Positions 50,441 through 59,750 of a DNA stretch of 64,000 bases are shown one piece after another. Both the position numbers and the translations under genes were made by a program. Under the pieces are notes generated by a model. It was given only the letters and a program-made list of their open reading frames with translations, was not told the DNA's origin and did no database searches. This stretch comes from Temnothorax longispinosus (lineage: Eukaryota; Arthropoda; Insecta; Hymenoptera; Formicidae). Every line of letters begins with the position of its first letter. Within the stretch, counting starts at the first letter, position 1. The stretch lies in NCBI RefSeq assembly GCF_030848805.1, contig NW_027270429.1, positions 39,108-103,107 on the forward strand. The letters are read 5' to 3'.

Positions 50441-51477
50441 AATGGGGCACTTTAAAGGGCTGTAACTTTTGAATTATTGGTCGTAGCGCTATAAAAACCT
50501 ATTGGGAACTCCAGAACTCATCGAAATCTATCCGGAACTACCATAAAAAATTCATTTTTTCAAAAATGGGGGGCGCCGTGAAGTTAACCCCTCATTTTTT
50601 AAATGGTGTTTTCGTCATTTTAAATAACGGAACTCTTTCTAAAAATTATAGAGAACTCTAGAACTCTTGCTGGAGAATCCAGAACTCTAACAAATTTATC
50701 CGAATTTTGAAAAAGGCGGACCAACTTCACAGACGGTGAAAGTTTTTCAAGTCCCGAGGTCGAAAATTTTTTTGGAGTTCCGAATAGTTCTGATGGGACT
50801 TTTGGACATTTCTCGACGAGTTGTGACGAAAAGTCTTATGGCTCAAAGCGATTAGGCCAACGGTTTGCAAGATAACCGACATTTGATCGAGAGATGCTTG
50901 AAAGTTTTCTAAGTCCCGGGGTCAAAAATTTTTTTGGAGTACCGAATAGTTCTGATAGGACTTTTGGACATTTTTCGACGAGTTGTGACGAAAAGTCTTA
51001 TGGCTCAAAGCGATTAGGCTAACGATTTGCAAGATAATCGATATTTGAACGAGAGATGATTGAAAATTTTCTTTTGCCAAAAAATTGTTTTTAATTAAAC
51101 TAAAAATTTTTTTATGTATCAGGAACTCTAGGTAATCGCAAAATAAAACGTTTAAGGCATTCAGAACTACTCGATTTTAAAATAAAATTTTCAAAATTTT
51201 TTTTTGTTTTTTAATTAACCAAAAAAATTTTTTGTGTATCAGGAACTCTAGATAATCGCAAAATGAAGCGTTTAGACCATTCAGAACTATTCGATCTCAA
51301 AATTTGATTTAAAAAATCGTGAAGTTGGCCCCCCTTTTTTCAAAAGGTGTTTTCGTTATCTTAATCGCCAGAACTCTTTTTAAAACTTATCAGGAACTCT
51401 TCCTATTGTCCGAAAGAATTCAGAACTCTAAACAGAACTATATTTGGATCATTTGGGGGGGCCAACTTCACACACTC

Positions 51478-52110
51478 ATTTTTATATCTACTAGAACTCT
51501 ACGGGCGTGCTCTACCGCACGCACTCTGATTAAATAGCACATTACATTCAAAATGGATTTACTTGCCATCGCGGAAGACACAACAATAAACTTTCCATAC
51601 CTTTTTTAGAAACACTAGTACCTTTTTTAGATACTTATACAAATACATTATCAACTGAAATTTTTGCGACTTGAATCAATCTTTAACAAACAGAATTATA
51701 TAATTATTCTGGAAACTGTAAACTAATGAATCTTAAAAACTTAAGTAATCTTGACGCTTTTCCAAAGCTCATGTGGAGGCTCCTGTCTATGAGTCAATCT
51801 TTAATAATAATTTCAATAATAATTTTAGCGGGAGTTTTATTCTTGAGTTTTATTCTTGAGTTTTATTCTTCTTATTGTTAGGTGAAAAACGGCCATCATT
51901 ATGATTGGTAGGCAGCAAAGAAGAAACATACCGTTCAGTCAATAGTATTATTGTCGGATTAAAGCAGAGCAATATCAAAGTTACATCTGAAAACAGATTT
52001 GGTCAGTAAAGTGTAATATCGAGTTCAATTTACATGAAATAAAATAACAAAGACATACGTGAAAATTGATATGGATACATGCAGGCTAAATGATATCCAG
52101 GTATGGTTAC
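51478..52110. other. Non-coding gap between foldback B and the TMEM8-like gene
   Basis: AT-rich. An acceptor-like TCTGTTTTCAG on the minus strand near 51,990 could precede a 3' exon, but all frames after it close quickly, so I do not call one. The 3' end of the TMEM8-like gene is therefore unresolved. Confidence 0.4.
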
Positions 52111-52379
52111 CCTCCTGATTATGACAGTACTATTACTACTTTCGAAATAGTAATTCAACGCGGTTATTACGAGATAAACGCCGAGGGGCATCATGCATTC
52201 GATCCATCTACCCACATTATTATCAATGACATCAGATTTGATTGACTTTTGACTATAGTCAAAAAATAGTTCCATATAGTTCAGTTCCATCGAAAGTGTA
52301 ATCATTAAAAATATCAAGATTATGAACACAAGCCAGAACACCCAAGGTTCTGCCAGGAATATGACCATATAATGAGGTG
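52111..52379 (-). CDS. TMEM8-like exon 7 (C-terminal membrane segments)
   Basis: Acceptor TTTCTTATAG (first exon base 52,379); donor candidate GGAGG|GTAACC (last base 52,111). It enters in phase 1 to give PHYMVIFLAEPWVFW, then a membrane segment LVFIILIFLMITL, a polar loop, RWIECMMPLG and a second hydrophobic stretch ending NYYFESSNST. The RW..-P-G-...E.S.N pattern is compatible with the penultimate membrane region of TMEM8 proteins. If the donor is not used, the frame continues to a stop near 52,030. The family's C-terminal HSxWH motif is not seen. Confidence 0.6.
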
Positions 52380-52729
52380 CTATAAGAAAATGATAATAAA
52401 TTATACATTAGTGTATACACACATTTGTCTAGTAATTTCAACATATGTCGCTATCGCGCACGAAAATTTCGATAGTCCAATTAATAGACGCTCAGATACA
52501 ACATAATCGTCCATTTTATGTTGGCGTGCGGAGTGAAAGCGGTTGGCCTAGAGTAAATAGCGATCACGATCATCTGTCGACGGGATAGAATTAGGCCCCG
52601 ATTCGTCGCTCCGGTGCAGTTGCGCATGCATGCATCGCGTAATCTAAATTGGCCCTGGCGCAGAATAAATAAACGGGGACACAATTAGGTAAATGCGAAT
52701 CTTCCAAGCTGGTTACACCGTAACGTGGG

Positions 52730-53060
52730 AGTCGCGCCGACAGAGTAGATCAGCATCGCGCGCGCGTGTAAGTGCACGCGCGTATCACGCGCGCGGCGCG
52801 GCGGCGACGGGCACATATTTTTGCGTTTGTGCCGAGGCAAGGGTAGACGAAGGGTAGTGACTACGCCGGTAGTCGCGGCATTATAGTGAGTAAGGTGGGA
52901 GGCAACGTGAATGCGCGCCATGCCGCTTCTGCATGGGGGATTCAGCGGGCGAGATTTCCATATGAGCGGCCAGCATTGATAGAAGCTACGGGGAGAAACT
53001 GACTGTGCGCCTCTCATCCCTTCGCTAAACTCGAACTAACTTCGAGGTGGCGGGGCAGCA
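52730..53060. promoter_or_regulatory. GC-rich island inside the TMEM8-like intron
   Basis: Strongly GC/CpG-rich core (CGCGCGGCGCGGCGGCGAC near 52,795) between exons 7 and 6. It could be an internal promoter or regulatory element, or conserved non-coding DNA. No exon was recognised in it. Confidence 0.35.
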
Positions 53061-53403
53061 CTGTTCTATCCCTCCGCTTTTAAGCCTGGCTTTCATTATT
53101 TTCCTATAATTCGTAACAGCCCTTCGCGAACACCGCGGCGTGGAGAGGCTATCTACAACCTACGATTTCTGCCTTCGTTTCCCTATCCTCACGCGTCGAG
53201 TGTATTCTGTGTTGCATTTCGCGACGCGTTTTAGCACTTGTGGCACTAGACGTGATAGTTAGAATGTAAATTATCTATTTGCGGGGAAAAAAATACGAAA
53301 AGTGATTTTTTGAAAAAAGGAATTAACTGTTTCTATATTCCTCATTGCAATATCGTTGCAAGCTATGCAGTAATCTAAAACACGGTTGAGACATAATACG
53401 TAC

Positions 53404-53577
53404 CTGGAACGTAAATATATGTGATGCATGCCATCATCAAGAAAACTGTCATATTGCATAACCATATCACGGTACATCGGATACATCGCGGTAAGTCCTT
53501 CAATGTGTCAAATCTTGAGCGATATGAGGAAATCATATCAGATACAATAATAAATATCAAACCTATCAGGATGCTGA
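53404..53577 (-). CDS. TMEM8-like exon 6
   Basis: Acceptor TCTCTTTCAG (first base 53,577); donor CCAG|GTACGT (last base 53,404); 174 bp, phase 1 in and 1 out. Encodes a membrane helix SILIGLIFIIVSDM, then SSYRSRFD and a second hydrophobic stretch VFLMMACITYIYV. In TMEM8/PGAP6 the corresponding segment ends S..YHACD. Here the family's His is an Arg (YRSRFD) while the Asp is kept. This suggests loss of CREST-type hydrolase activity, if the alignment is right. Confidence 0.65.
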
Positions 53578-53776
53578 CTGAAAGAGACAAAGGTCATTAG
53601 AGATCGCGCGTGTCTTCTCGAGAGGTAAGTTATAAGAGATAAGTTGTATTAAATATATATTGTTTCATTAAAATATTTTGATAAAAGACTCAAGTATGAT
53701 TACTTCCATGGCTGAAATCAGTGATTCTTGCTACAGCGTACCCACAGGTACCATATAGCACACAAAGTTTAAAGAC

Positions 53777-53860
53777 CTATGCAACCGTATTTATGCTCTA
53801 TAATAATTGACAGACAATTTAGAATCAGGAACAGTGCCAAAACCCTTGTAATTGCGTCAT
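53777..53860 (-). CDS. TMEM8-like exon 5
   Basis: Acceptor ATTTTTTCAG (first base 53,860); donor ATAG|GTCTTT (last base 53,777, weaker than consensus); 84 bp, phase 1 in and out. Encodes DAITRVLALFLILNCLSIII then a short basic loop EHKYGC, reading directly into exon 6. It matches the first membrane segment of TMEM8 proteins in spacing (Asn in mid-helix, basic/Tyr loop after it). Confidence 0.6.
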
Positions 53861-54043
53861 CTGAAAAAATGATGAATAATATGAACACGTAACACACATA
53901 ATGAGAGAAACATGAGAAACATGAGTACATAATGTAATGTACAGACATGTAATGTACAGTAGTTTTGCGTAAAGTTGCGATGTTTGAGAAATATTTCCGG
54001 GTTTGGAAAGATAGAGAAAAATAATAAATAATTTGCATCTCAC

Positions 54044-54143
54044 AATAACAAAGGCATAATTCTATTATCGTGAAATGTACATTTCGCAAAATATTATATT
54101 GTGCACCAAGGGGCGAAAGTAGCGAAAGCGGCAAATCACACAT
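54044..54143 (-). CDS. TMEM8-like exon 4
   Basis: Acceptor AGCTTTTTCAG (first base 54,143); donor TATT|GTGAGA (last base 54,044); 100 bp, phase 0 in and 1 out, matching both neighbours. Encodes MCDLPLSLLSPLGAQYNI, then a stretch ending ELCLCY before the membrane segment. The Cys cluster may be what is left of the EGF-like region that precedes the membrane domain in vertebrate TMEM8 proteins. DNA just upstream of this exon has a diverged inverted copy at 56.41-56.47 kb. Confidence 0.5.
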
Positions 54144-54590
54144 CTGAAAAAGCTTTCAACCCGAGATGCACACGATATTTTTCACAACACCTTTTTACGG
54201 AAATGTTCGACTTTTGAATGCCTGTAGAGTGTATGCGTTTGATGTTCTATTCGTACAGTTTGTACGCGCGTGTAGTTAAATAGAAAGAGAAAAAGAGAGT
54301 GATGTGGGGTCCAGGGGCAAAGCCCCCCACATAATACAAAATTAAAATGACAATAAAATTTAAAAATATATATATATAAATAATTTTAATTATTGCACTA
54401 AATCTGATTGATCATGAAGATTAGGTACGTGGTTTCGTACCGGTTTTTAGATTTTGCCGGTAATAAACATTGTTCTGCATTTTTGGCTGCTTCCGAGATT
54501 TCATCTGGTGTGCCAAACACAAGAAATACATCATTACTGCTATCACTGCTATCACTCGAAACCATTTTTTGCTCGAAATTCTCTTATTTT

Positions 54591-55769
54591 GGCTGCATTC
54601 GGGGAGCGCGCTATTAGCGCTATTTGCTTATTCTATCCTTGTTTTACATTTAATGATAGCCCAGTAAAATGACTCGAAATTTGTCGATTTCGAGGAAATA
54701 ATACTGACTAGGCTGAAACTTTGTAAACAGGCTTGTTTTAGGGTACTATTTAACATATTAAAAGTCCCCACGTGTAGACGCTACGTTGCGGGGAGGGGAG
54801 GGTCCAAAAGGTCCCAAAAATCAGTTTTTCGCAAATAACTCGGAAAATATCAACTTTACGAAAATTTATGTAGATATAAAAATTGTAGCTTACAAAATTC
54901 CGCACAATTTCGTTTTTTATTCAAGTCTGTACGACCAAGTAGAGCAGAGATAGAATTATTTTTAAAATTTGAAGGAATTAATACTGACTGGGCTGAAACT
55001 TTGTAAACAGGCTTGTTTTAGGGTACTATTAACATATAAAAGTCCCCATGTGTAGACGCTACGTTACGGGCAGAGGAAGGTCCAAAAGGTCCAAAATATA
55101 AAAAAAAACCAGTTTTTTCGCAAATAACTCAAAAAATATCAACTTACGGAAATTTATGTAGATATAAAAATTGTAGCTTACAAAATTCCGCACAATTTCG
55201 TTTTTATTCAAGTCTGTACGACCAAATAGAGCAGAGATAAAATTTTTTAAACATCGGTAGTTTTGCGACGCAACAAAAACCCGTACACGCGTCGCGCATT
55301 TTTTCACTAATATCTCGAAAATGGACTCTCAATAGAGGCTAACGCGTACGCGCGTCGCGCATTTTTCGCTGATATCTCGAAAATGGACTCTCGAGTCAAG
55401 GCAAAACTACCGGTGTTTAAAAAATTCTATCTCTGCTCCATTTGATCGTACAGATTTGAATAAAAAACGGAAATTGTGTGGAATTTTGTAAGCTACAATT
55501 TTTATATTTACATAAATTTTTGTAAAGTCGATATTTTCCGAGTTATTTGCAAAAAACTGATTTTTGGAATCTTTTGGACCCTCCCCTCCCGTACGTAGCG
55601 CCTATACGTGGGGACTTTTAATATGTGATAGTACCCTAAAAACAAGTCTGTTTACAAAGTTTCAGTCCAGTCAGTATTATTTCCTCAAAATTTTGTCATT
55701 TTACTGGGCTATGAGCGATAAAGATAGAATGATACAATAGCGCTAATAGCACGATCTCCAAATGCAGCC
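54591..55769. mobile_element. Foldback element D (1.18 kb)
   Basis: The ends GGCTGCATTCGGGGAGCGCG and ...GATCTCCAAATGCAGCC are inverted and continue through GCTATTAGCGCTATT and a GGGCTGAAACTTTGTAAACA-type segment. The left arm has this segment twice (54,700-54,970 and 54,980-55,260, about 275 bp each). The right arm has it once. The centre (about 55,265-55,400) has two copies of an ATCTCGAAAATGGACTCTC unit. No AGTTCY arrays, so it is unrelated to elements A-C. Confidence 0.8.
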
Positions 55770-55787
55770 TACCTCTTTTCAAAACAG

Positions 55788-55933
55788 TAAGGCCCAGTTT
55801 CACAAGTGTTGGTTAACTTTTAATCTTAGATTAACTCACTCTTCGTCTCCTTCTAACGTCCCCCTTAGAAAAAGACGAAGAGTGAGTTAATCTAAGATTA
55901 AAAGTTAACCGACACTTGTGAAACTGGCCCTAA
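55788..55933. mobile_element. Harbinger-like MITE with TAA target duplication
   Basis: A 140-bp near-perfect hairpin (55,791-55,930) with ends GGCCCAGTTTCACAAGTGT and the inverse, flanked by TAA (55,788-55,790 and 55,931-55,933). GGCC-type ends and a 3-bp TAA duplication match PIF/Harbinger habits. It lies 21 bp from the right end of foldback D. Confidence 0.85.
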
Positions 55934-56095
55934 GTAACTTCTCTTTTGTTCTCTTTCCAAACAGTAAGTAACCACGACGATATATGCGCAAGCGCATTGC
56001 GGGCGATTGAGATCCACTACCTTTCTCTCTCGCACAATGTATATTTTTTTCTCGCACGATGTTGGACTCGATGCTCAATTTCCCTTCCATTCATT

Positions 56096-56202
56096 GGGAG
56101 GCTTTCCAGCAAGTGACACAAGTCGACACAAACGTCGTTTTATTTTTCTTTTTGGCAATGAGTAACAAAAACAAAAATCAACACTTGTGTCGACTGTGTG
56201 TG

Positions 56203-56241
<39 letters not shown>

Positions 56242-56259
56242 ACTTGCTGGAAAGCTCCC
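56096..56259. mobile_element. MITE-like element with (TG)n core
   Basis: The ends GGGAGGCTTTCCAGCAAGTG and CACTTGCTGGAAAGCTCCC are inverted. The interior has a second inverted pair (AAGTCGACACA/TTGTGTCGACTG) and a (TG)n run at 56,205-56,240. The target duplication is unclear. Confidence 0.75.
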
Positions 56260-56289
56260 TATATGTGTTCTAAGATTTGCCCGTTACTT

Positions 56290-56400
56290 TACTTTCTGCC
56301 CGGTATACCACTTTCCTCCCTGTTTAGCAGGCGGAAAGTAACAATTTTCCTCCCTAGGGCGGAAAGTAACCACTTTCCTCCCTGGCGTGAAATTGGCCAC
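56290..56400 (+). repeat. Short tandem repeat, about 30-bp unit
   Basis: Three degenerate units built on GGCGGAAAGTAAC and CACTTTCCTCCCT between 56,290 and 56,400. Confidence 0.7.
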
Positions 56401-56975
56401 TTTCGCCCCTCTCTACAGGCATGGAAAGTCGGACTTTCCGTGAGAGAGTGTTGTGAAAAAATATATAATTCTTCAAATATAATTCAAATATTATTTGTTA
56501 TCATTATGTTACAACAGAATAGTGATTTAAAAAAAGATAAGACATACTTAAATTTTATGACTTCCCGGTAGAGCAGAGGGTTGCAAGCGCACATAAAGAT
56601 CGAGACATAAGCTGAGGTGTAATTTTCATAAATAGCAACTATGGCATAAATGGATCCTATGCCGGTGCCGATGCCGTCGGAAACGTACCGTAGATGCTTC
56701 TATCTACCAAGAAATATTCTTAATCATACGTTAATTCTCTTTAATCATGAATTATCAATATATTTTTTGAAGAGTAAACGAGTATCGGCAACTTCTGTCA
56801 GTGAAGCCTTGCAGATAGCTATAATTACTGAATTGCATATATATCAGAATGCATGTATCAGAATAATTGAATAAATAGAATAATCAGTGAAAATAATGAT
56901 GGTGCTATCAGTTTCTGGTTTATCGGTACTTTATCGAGATTGACATTTATCTGTATGTATAATATTACGCGATAC

Positions 56976-57248
56976 CTTGTCGCCGTTCCGCGCAATGTCT
57001 TGCGTGGTCAGCATACTCGCAATCGCGTCGAAATATATATCAGGAGTAAAGTTCTGCCCAAGCAGATAAAGACGGTACAACTTGTATTGCACCTCGCTTT
57101 TTTCGCAGGAAATCGGTGAACCGTCAGGCGCGAGAACCGAGGCTGGCTGCGGGTCTACTGTTACTATTTCGTATTCTTCTGTATGGAGCTTTTTGATTCG
57201 GCGATACCTCGATATCGAATTCCATGTTACATCTACCTGGTATCGGCG
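56976..57248 (-). CDS. TMEM8-like exon 3, with one-base frame break
   Basis: Acceptor GTTTTCCGCAG (first base 57,248); donor CAAG|GTATCG (last base 56,976). The first half reads (A)PIPGRCNMEFDIEVSPNQK in the phase given by exon 2. The second half reads EEYEIVTVDPQPAS, then CEKSEVQYKLYRLYLL, GQNFTPDIYFDAIASML and RNGDK in the next frame. The change falls at a five-T run (57,190-57,194, plus strand). One A/T too many there is the simplest reading: a homopolymer sequencing error or a fresh frameshift. With one base fewer the exon ends in phase 0, as exon 4 requires. Confidence 0.65.
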
Positions 57249-57688
57249 CTGCGGAAAACAACAATCGGCCAATGAACGACGCAGATGGATTCTCTCGATA
57301 CTCAATCAATTTTACCATCGCGCCCACACCGTCGAAAACGGTTAGCTATTCAACCCATTTATATACGCGCGACAGATAATAGAGATTGCGCCGCAAATTA
57401 ATCGAATGCACATCTTAGTATGATTTGCGATTTATTTGTGCTCTCGCGATCAACGTAACACGGCCATTTAATTTAATACAGCATATAATTTTTCGGTCTT
57501 TATCACGCAATATTGTACTCTTGCGATTGTCCTTATACACATATAATATGGTCATTAATTTATGTTACATTAATGGGCAAGCGTTGTGCCGCCGGCGCCA
57601 GATTTAATTCCATTAAACAAATGTTACTCTCGAAAAGGAAAGTGTGACGAAGACAGAGGTATATCTTATTAATATTATTTGTACTTAC

Positions 57689-58030
57689 CATTTTGACCGT
57701 ATGTGACAATCACGAGCAACGCATCGAGATCGTTCACGTTGTCATGCTTTAAGAATACTTGTATTGGAGCTGTTGCATTATGCGTTTTTAAGTACAGACC
57801 AATGTTCGATCCGAATAAACTTCCGTTCGACACTTTACCAAGTAGCTCTTTGTCGTAAGATAACGTAGCATTATATTGAAATGTATGAATTTGTAAAATA
57901 ATAAACCAAATATCTGATGGAACATCTGTCACAGTGATTTTCGAGCGATTAAATGGGGCTAAATTTATTCGTTGTTTAAATGCGTCATTCTCGCTATGAT
58001 TCGACAAAGATGCGACTAGCCCGACGCTGT
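57689..58030 (-). CDS. TMEM8-like exon 2 (ectodomain)
   Basis: Acceptor GTATTGCAG (first base 58,030); consensus donor AATG|GTAAGT (last base 57,689); 342 bp, phase 1 in and out, no stop. Encodes an ectodomain stretch beginning SVGLVASLSNHSENDAFKQ, with several N-glycosylation sequons (NHS, NRS, NAT, NGS) and a WFIILQIHTFQYNATLSY segment of beta-sandwich character. It ends LLVIVTYGQN, which reads into APIPG in exon 3. Composition is clearly protein-like compared with flanking DNA. Confidence 0.75.
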
Positions 58031-59367
58031 CTGCAATACAATACATCAAACGTTGATATTAATGAAAATACGTACGATAATTACGTGCTACTTTATTATT
58101 AGAAATTAAACGTTTTTGTTATATTTTTATATCTTTAGAACTATTTATCTAATTTGCGACACAACACGAGCAAATTAATTATAGATAACCCTGTTCTAAA
58201 TATAAATCAGTATACAAAAAAAATATACGACAGACGTCAAAACATTTATATCATATTTTGCAATAAAGTTTTAAATAAAAAATTCCACAATGGAAGCAAT
58301 TCAATGAAGATTGAAGAGTAATTAATCAACTAGTATAAATCTCATTTAAATCACTAATTAGTATTAAATCTAATTTGAAACATCAGATTTATTTTTCGAA
58401 AAACAATAGATTAATTCACGGTTATCGACCGAAATCGTTGACATATAATGTAGGAATATATTAGAGTTGATAATTTAAACTAATGAATAAATTTTCCGAG
58501 TATTCAGATACTCATTACCCGAAACATAAATAATAAGCGAATATCCGAATACCCAATCAGTATTACTTGTATTATCCATATTATTATAGGATATTTGTAT
58601 TATTTACTATTCATTATTTGTATTGTAAAAATAATAAAGATTTGCTTATCCGTAAAATAAGTTTTGATATATTTAATCATTACGCTAAATAGGTATAATA
58701 TATTACTTACATGTATTGAGAGTGTTTTCGAAAAAAAATCGGGCAGCCAAACCGAGCATGCGATTTTACTAGTTGAAGTACGCTCTTTCCAACGGTATGG
58801 TTGATTTTTGCTCAACCATACCGTTGTTCTTCATGGTCAAGTCTGATAGTGCACTTGACGATACGACCCATTCGAACACTTGTGCATCGGAGGTACAAAC
58901 ATGTTTATAATTGGAATTTGCTGGTGTTCAATGCACCGGATTTGAAGGCTTATTTAACCCTCCGTGCCACAAGTGGGAAAAAATAAAATAGTAAACCAAG
59001 TATAAGAATCAAGAACTTTTTAATATTTACACAAGAAAAATAAAAATTTACAATTGTCGATTTGCTATTTATATTCGTCTAGTTACTACTCGCACATTTC
59101 GAAAAATGCACATACAAATGCCCGTATATGTTACTCGTATAGTTGAGATAGCAAGCAAGTATTCGGATTTCATTTATCTTTGAATATTACGTATATATTG
59201 TGAACAGCAAATGCGTAAATATGCGGAAATTTCTTGCACGTTTTGAAAAAAAAATATGCGAGTATTAAATTATATTTATACATGCAAGTAATACTTACGT
59301 ATTTCCTGAAATACGTATGAGCAAGTATCTCGAATAGCGAGCAGGTATTCGAATACCTGAATATCAT
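58031..59367. other. Intron 1 of the TMEM8-like gene
   Basis: AT-rich sequence without further exons. A short inverted match around 58,790-58,830 (AACCATACCGTTG and its complement) is the only structure noted before the MITE at 59,368. Confidence 0.55.
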
Positions 59368-59686
59368 TGGCTATGTTTACACCCAACGACCTGATCGCGG
59401 CCTGACCTATATTGTGACCCAAAGTAGGTCTAGTCCATCATTCGTTTACACCGAAAGAGACCTTGACGGGATCATATTTGGGATCGCCCTGAATTGCAGC
59501 GAATCCGAACAAGCAGATAAATAGCTTTTAGGACGCGTCGCGCGTGATCGCGCGTTTACATCGCAAATGATAACGACCTATTTCAGGTCGTCCGGGTCGC
59601 CTATCAAGTGTTTACAGCAAACGGCTTAAATAATTTAAGTTGAATAATTTGAGGTATAGGTCTAATTCAGGGTGTAAACGTAGCCA
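59368..59686. mobile_element. MITE-like element, TGGCTAYGTTTACACC ends
   Basis: About 319 bp bounded by TGGCTATGTTTACACCC and GGGTGTAAACGTAGCCA. The interior has CpG-rich segments, TTTACA repeats and AGGTCG-type motifs. It lies within intron 1, 65 bp from exon 1. The target duplication was not resolved. Confidence 0.7.
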
Positions 59687-59750
59687 TACAGAAGATATTG
59701 CTTACAATTTCGTGAAAAGTTTGCTGAATATTGAGATTGTGTATGCTTAC

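Larger units (their letters stand above)
44209..51477. mobile_element. Giant foldback element B (7.27 kb)
   Basis: The ends GAGTGTGTGAAGTTGGCC and the exact inverse bound two arms folding about a centre near 48,365. From the outside in, each arm has a terminal AGTTCY module, two units of about 126 bp, two of about 150 bp (tag GAGCCATAAGACTTTTCGTC), a second TGTGAAG module (44,950 and 50,736), then tandem units bearing CCCCCCGAAGAGTTCTATCG. The left arm is interrupted by foldback C, and the right arm has a few more units. The arms look very similar, implying recent formation or gene conversion. No transposase ORF. The flanks show no clear 9-bp direct repeat (AAATAAAAT left, ATTTTTATA right). 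Confidence 0.9.
54176..56465. repeat. Diverged inverted repeat flanking the intron's repeat cluster
   Basis: 54,176-54,231 and 56,411-56,465 are inverted, imperfect copies (shared CTACAGGCAT, GGAAATG/TTTCCG and GTTGTGAAAAA landmarks). They bracket the 54.3-56.3 kb cluster of foldbacks and MITEs. They may be ends of an older composite element. Confidence 0.5.

Noticed and set aside
44950..50736. Inner TGTGAAG terminus as a separate element inserted into foldback B
   Set aside because: The sequence remains palindromic across the border on both sides and no direct target duplication is seen. Treated as a concentric module instead.
30722..51477. CRISPR-like array, because short motifs recur at regular spacing
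   Set aside because: The context is a eukaryotic genome with introns. Repeats are 6-bp hexamers inside inverted transposon arms, with no repeat-spacer structure and no cas genes.
44200..51486. 9-bp target-site duplication for foldback B
   Set aside because: AAATAAAAT (left) and ATTTTTATA (right) do not match as direct repeats. The flanks are AT-rich and look partly inverted.
51890..52000. Terminal exon of the TMEM8-like gene after an acceptor-like TCTGTTTTCAG
   Set aside because: All three frames close within a short distance and none shows the expected HSxWH motif.
53404..53577. A frameshift in TMEM8-like exon 6, because the alternative frame MVMQYDSFLDD resembled the family motif
   Set aside because: The frame used in the annotation is open over the whole exon and matches the phases of both neighbouring exons, so no indel is needed.
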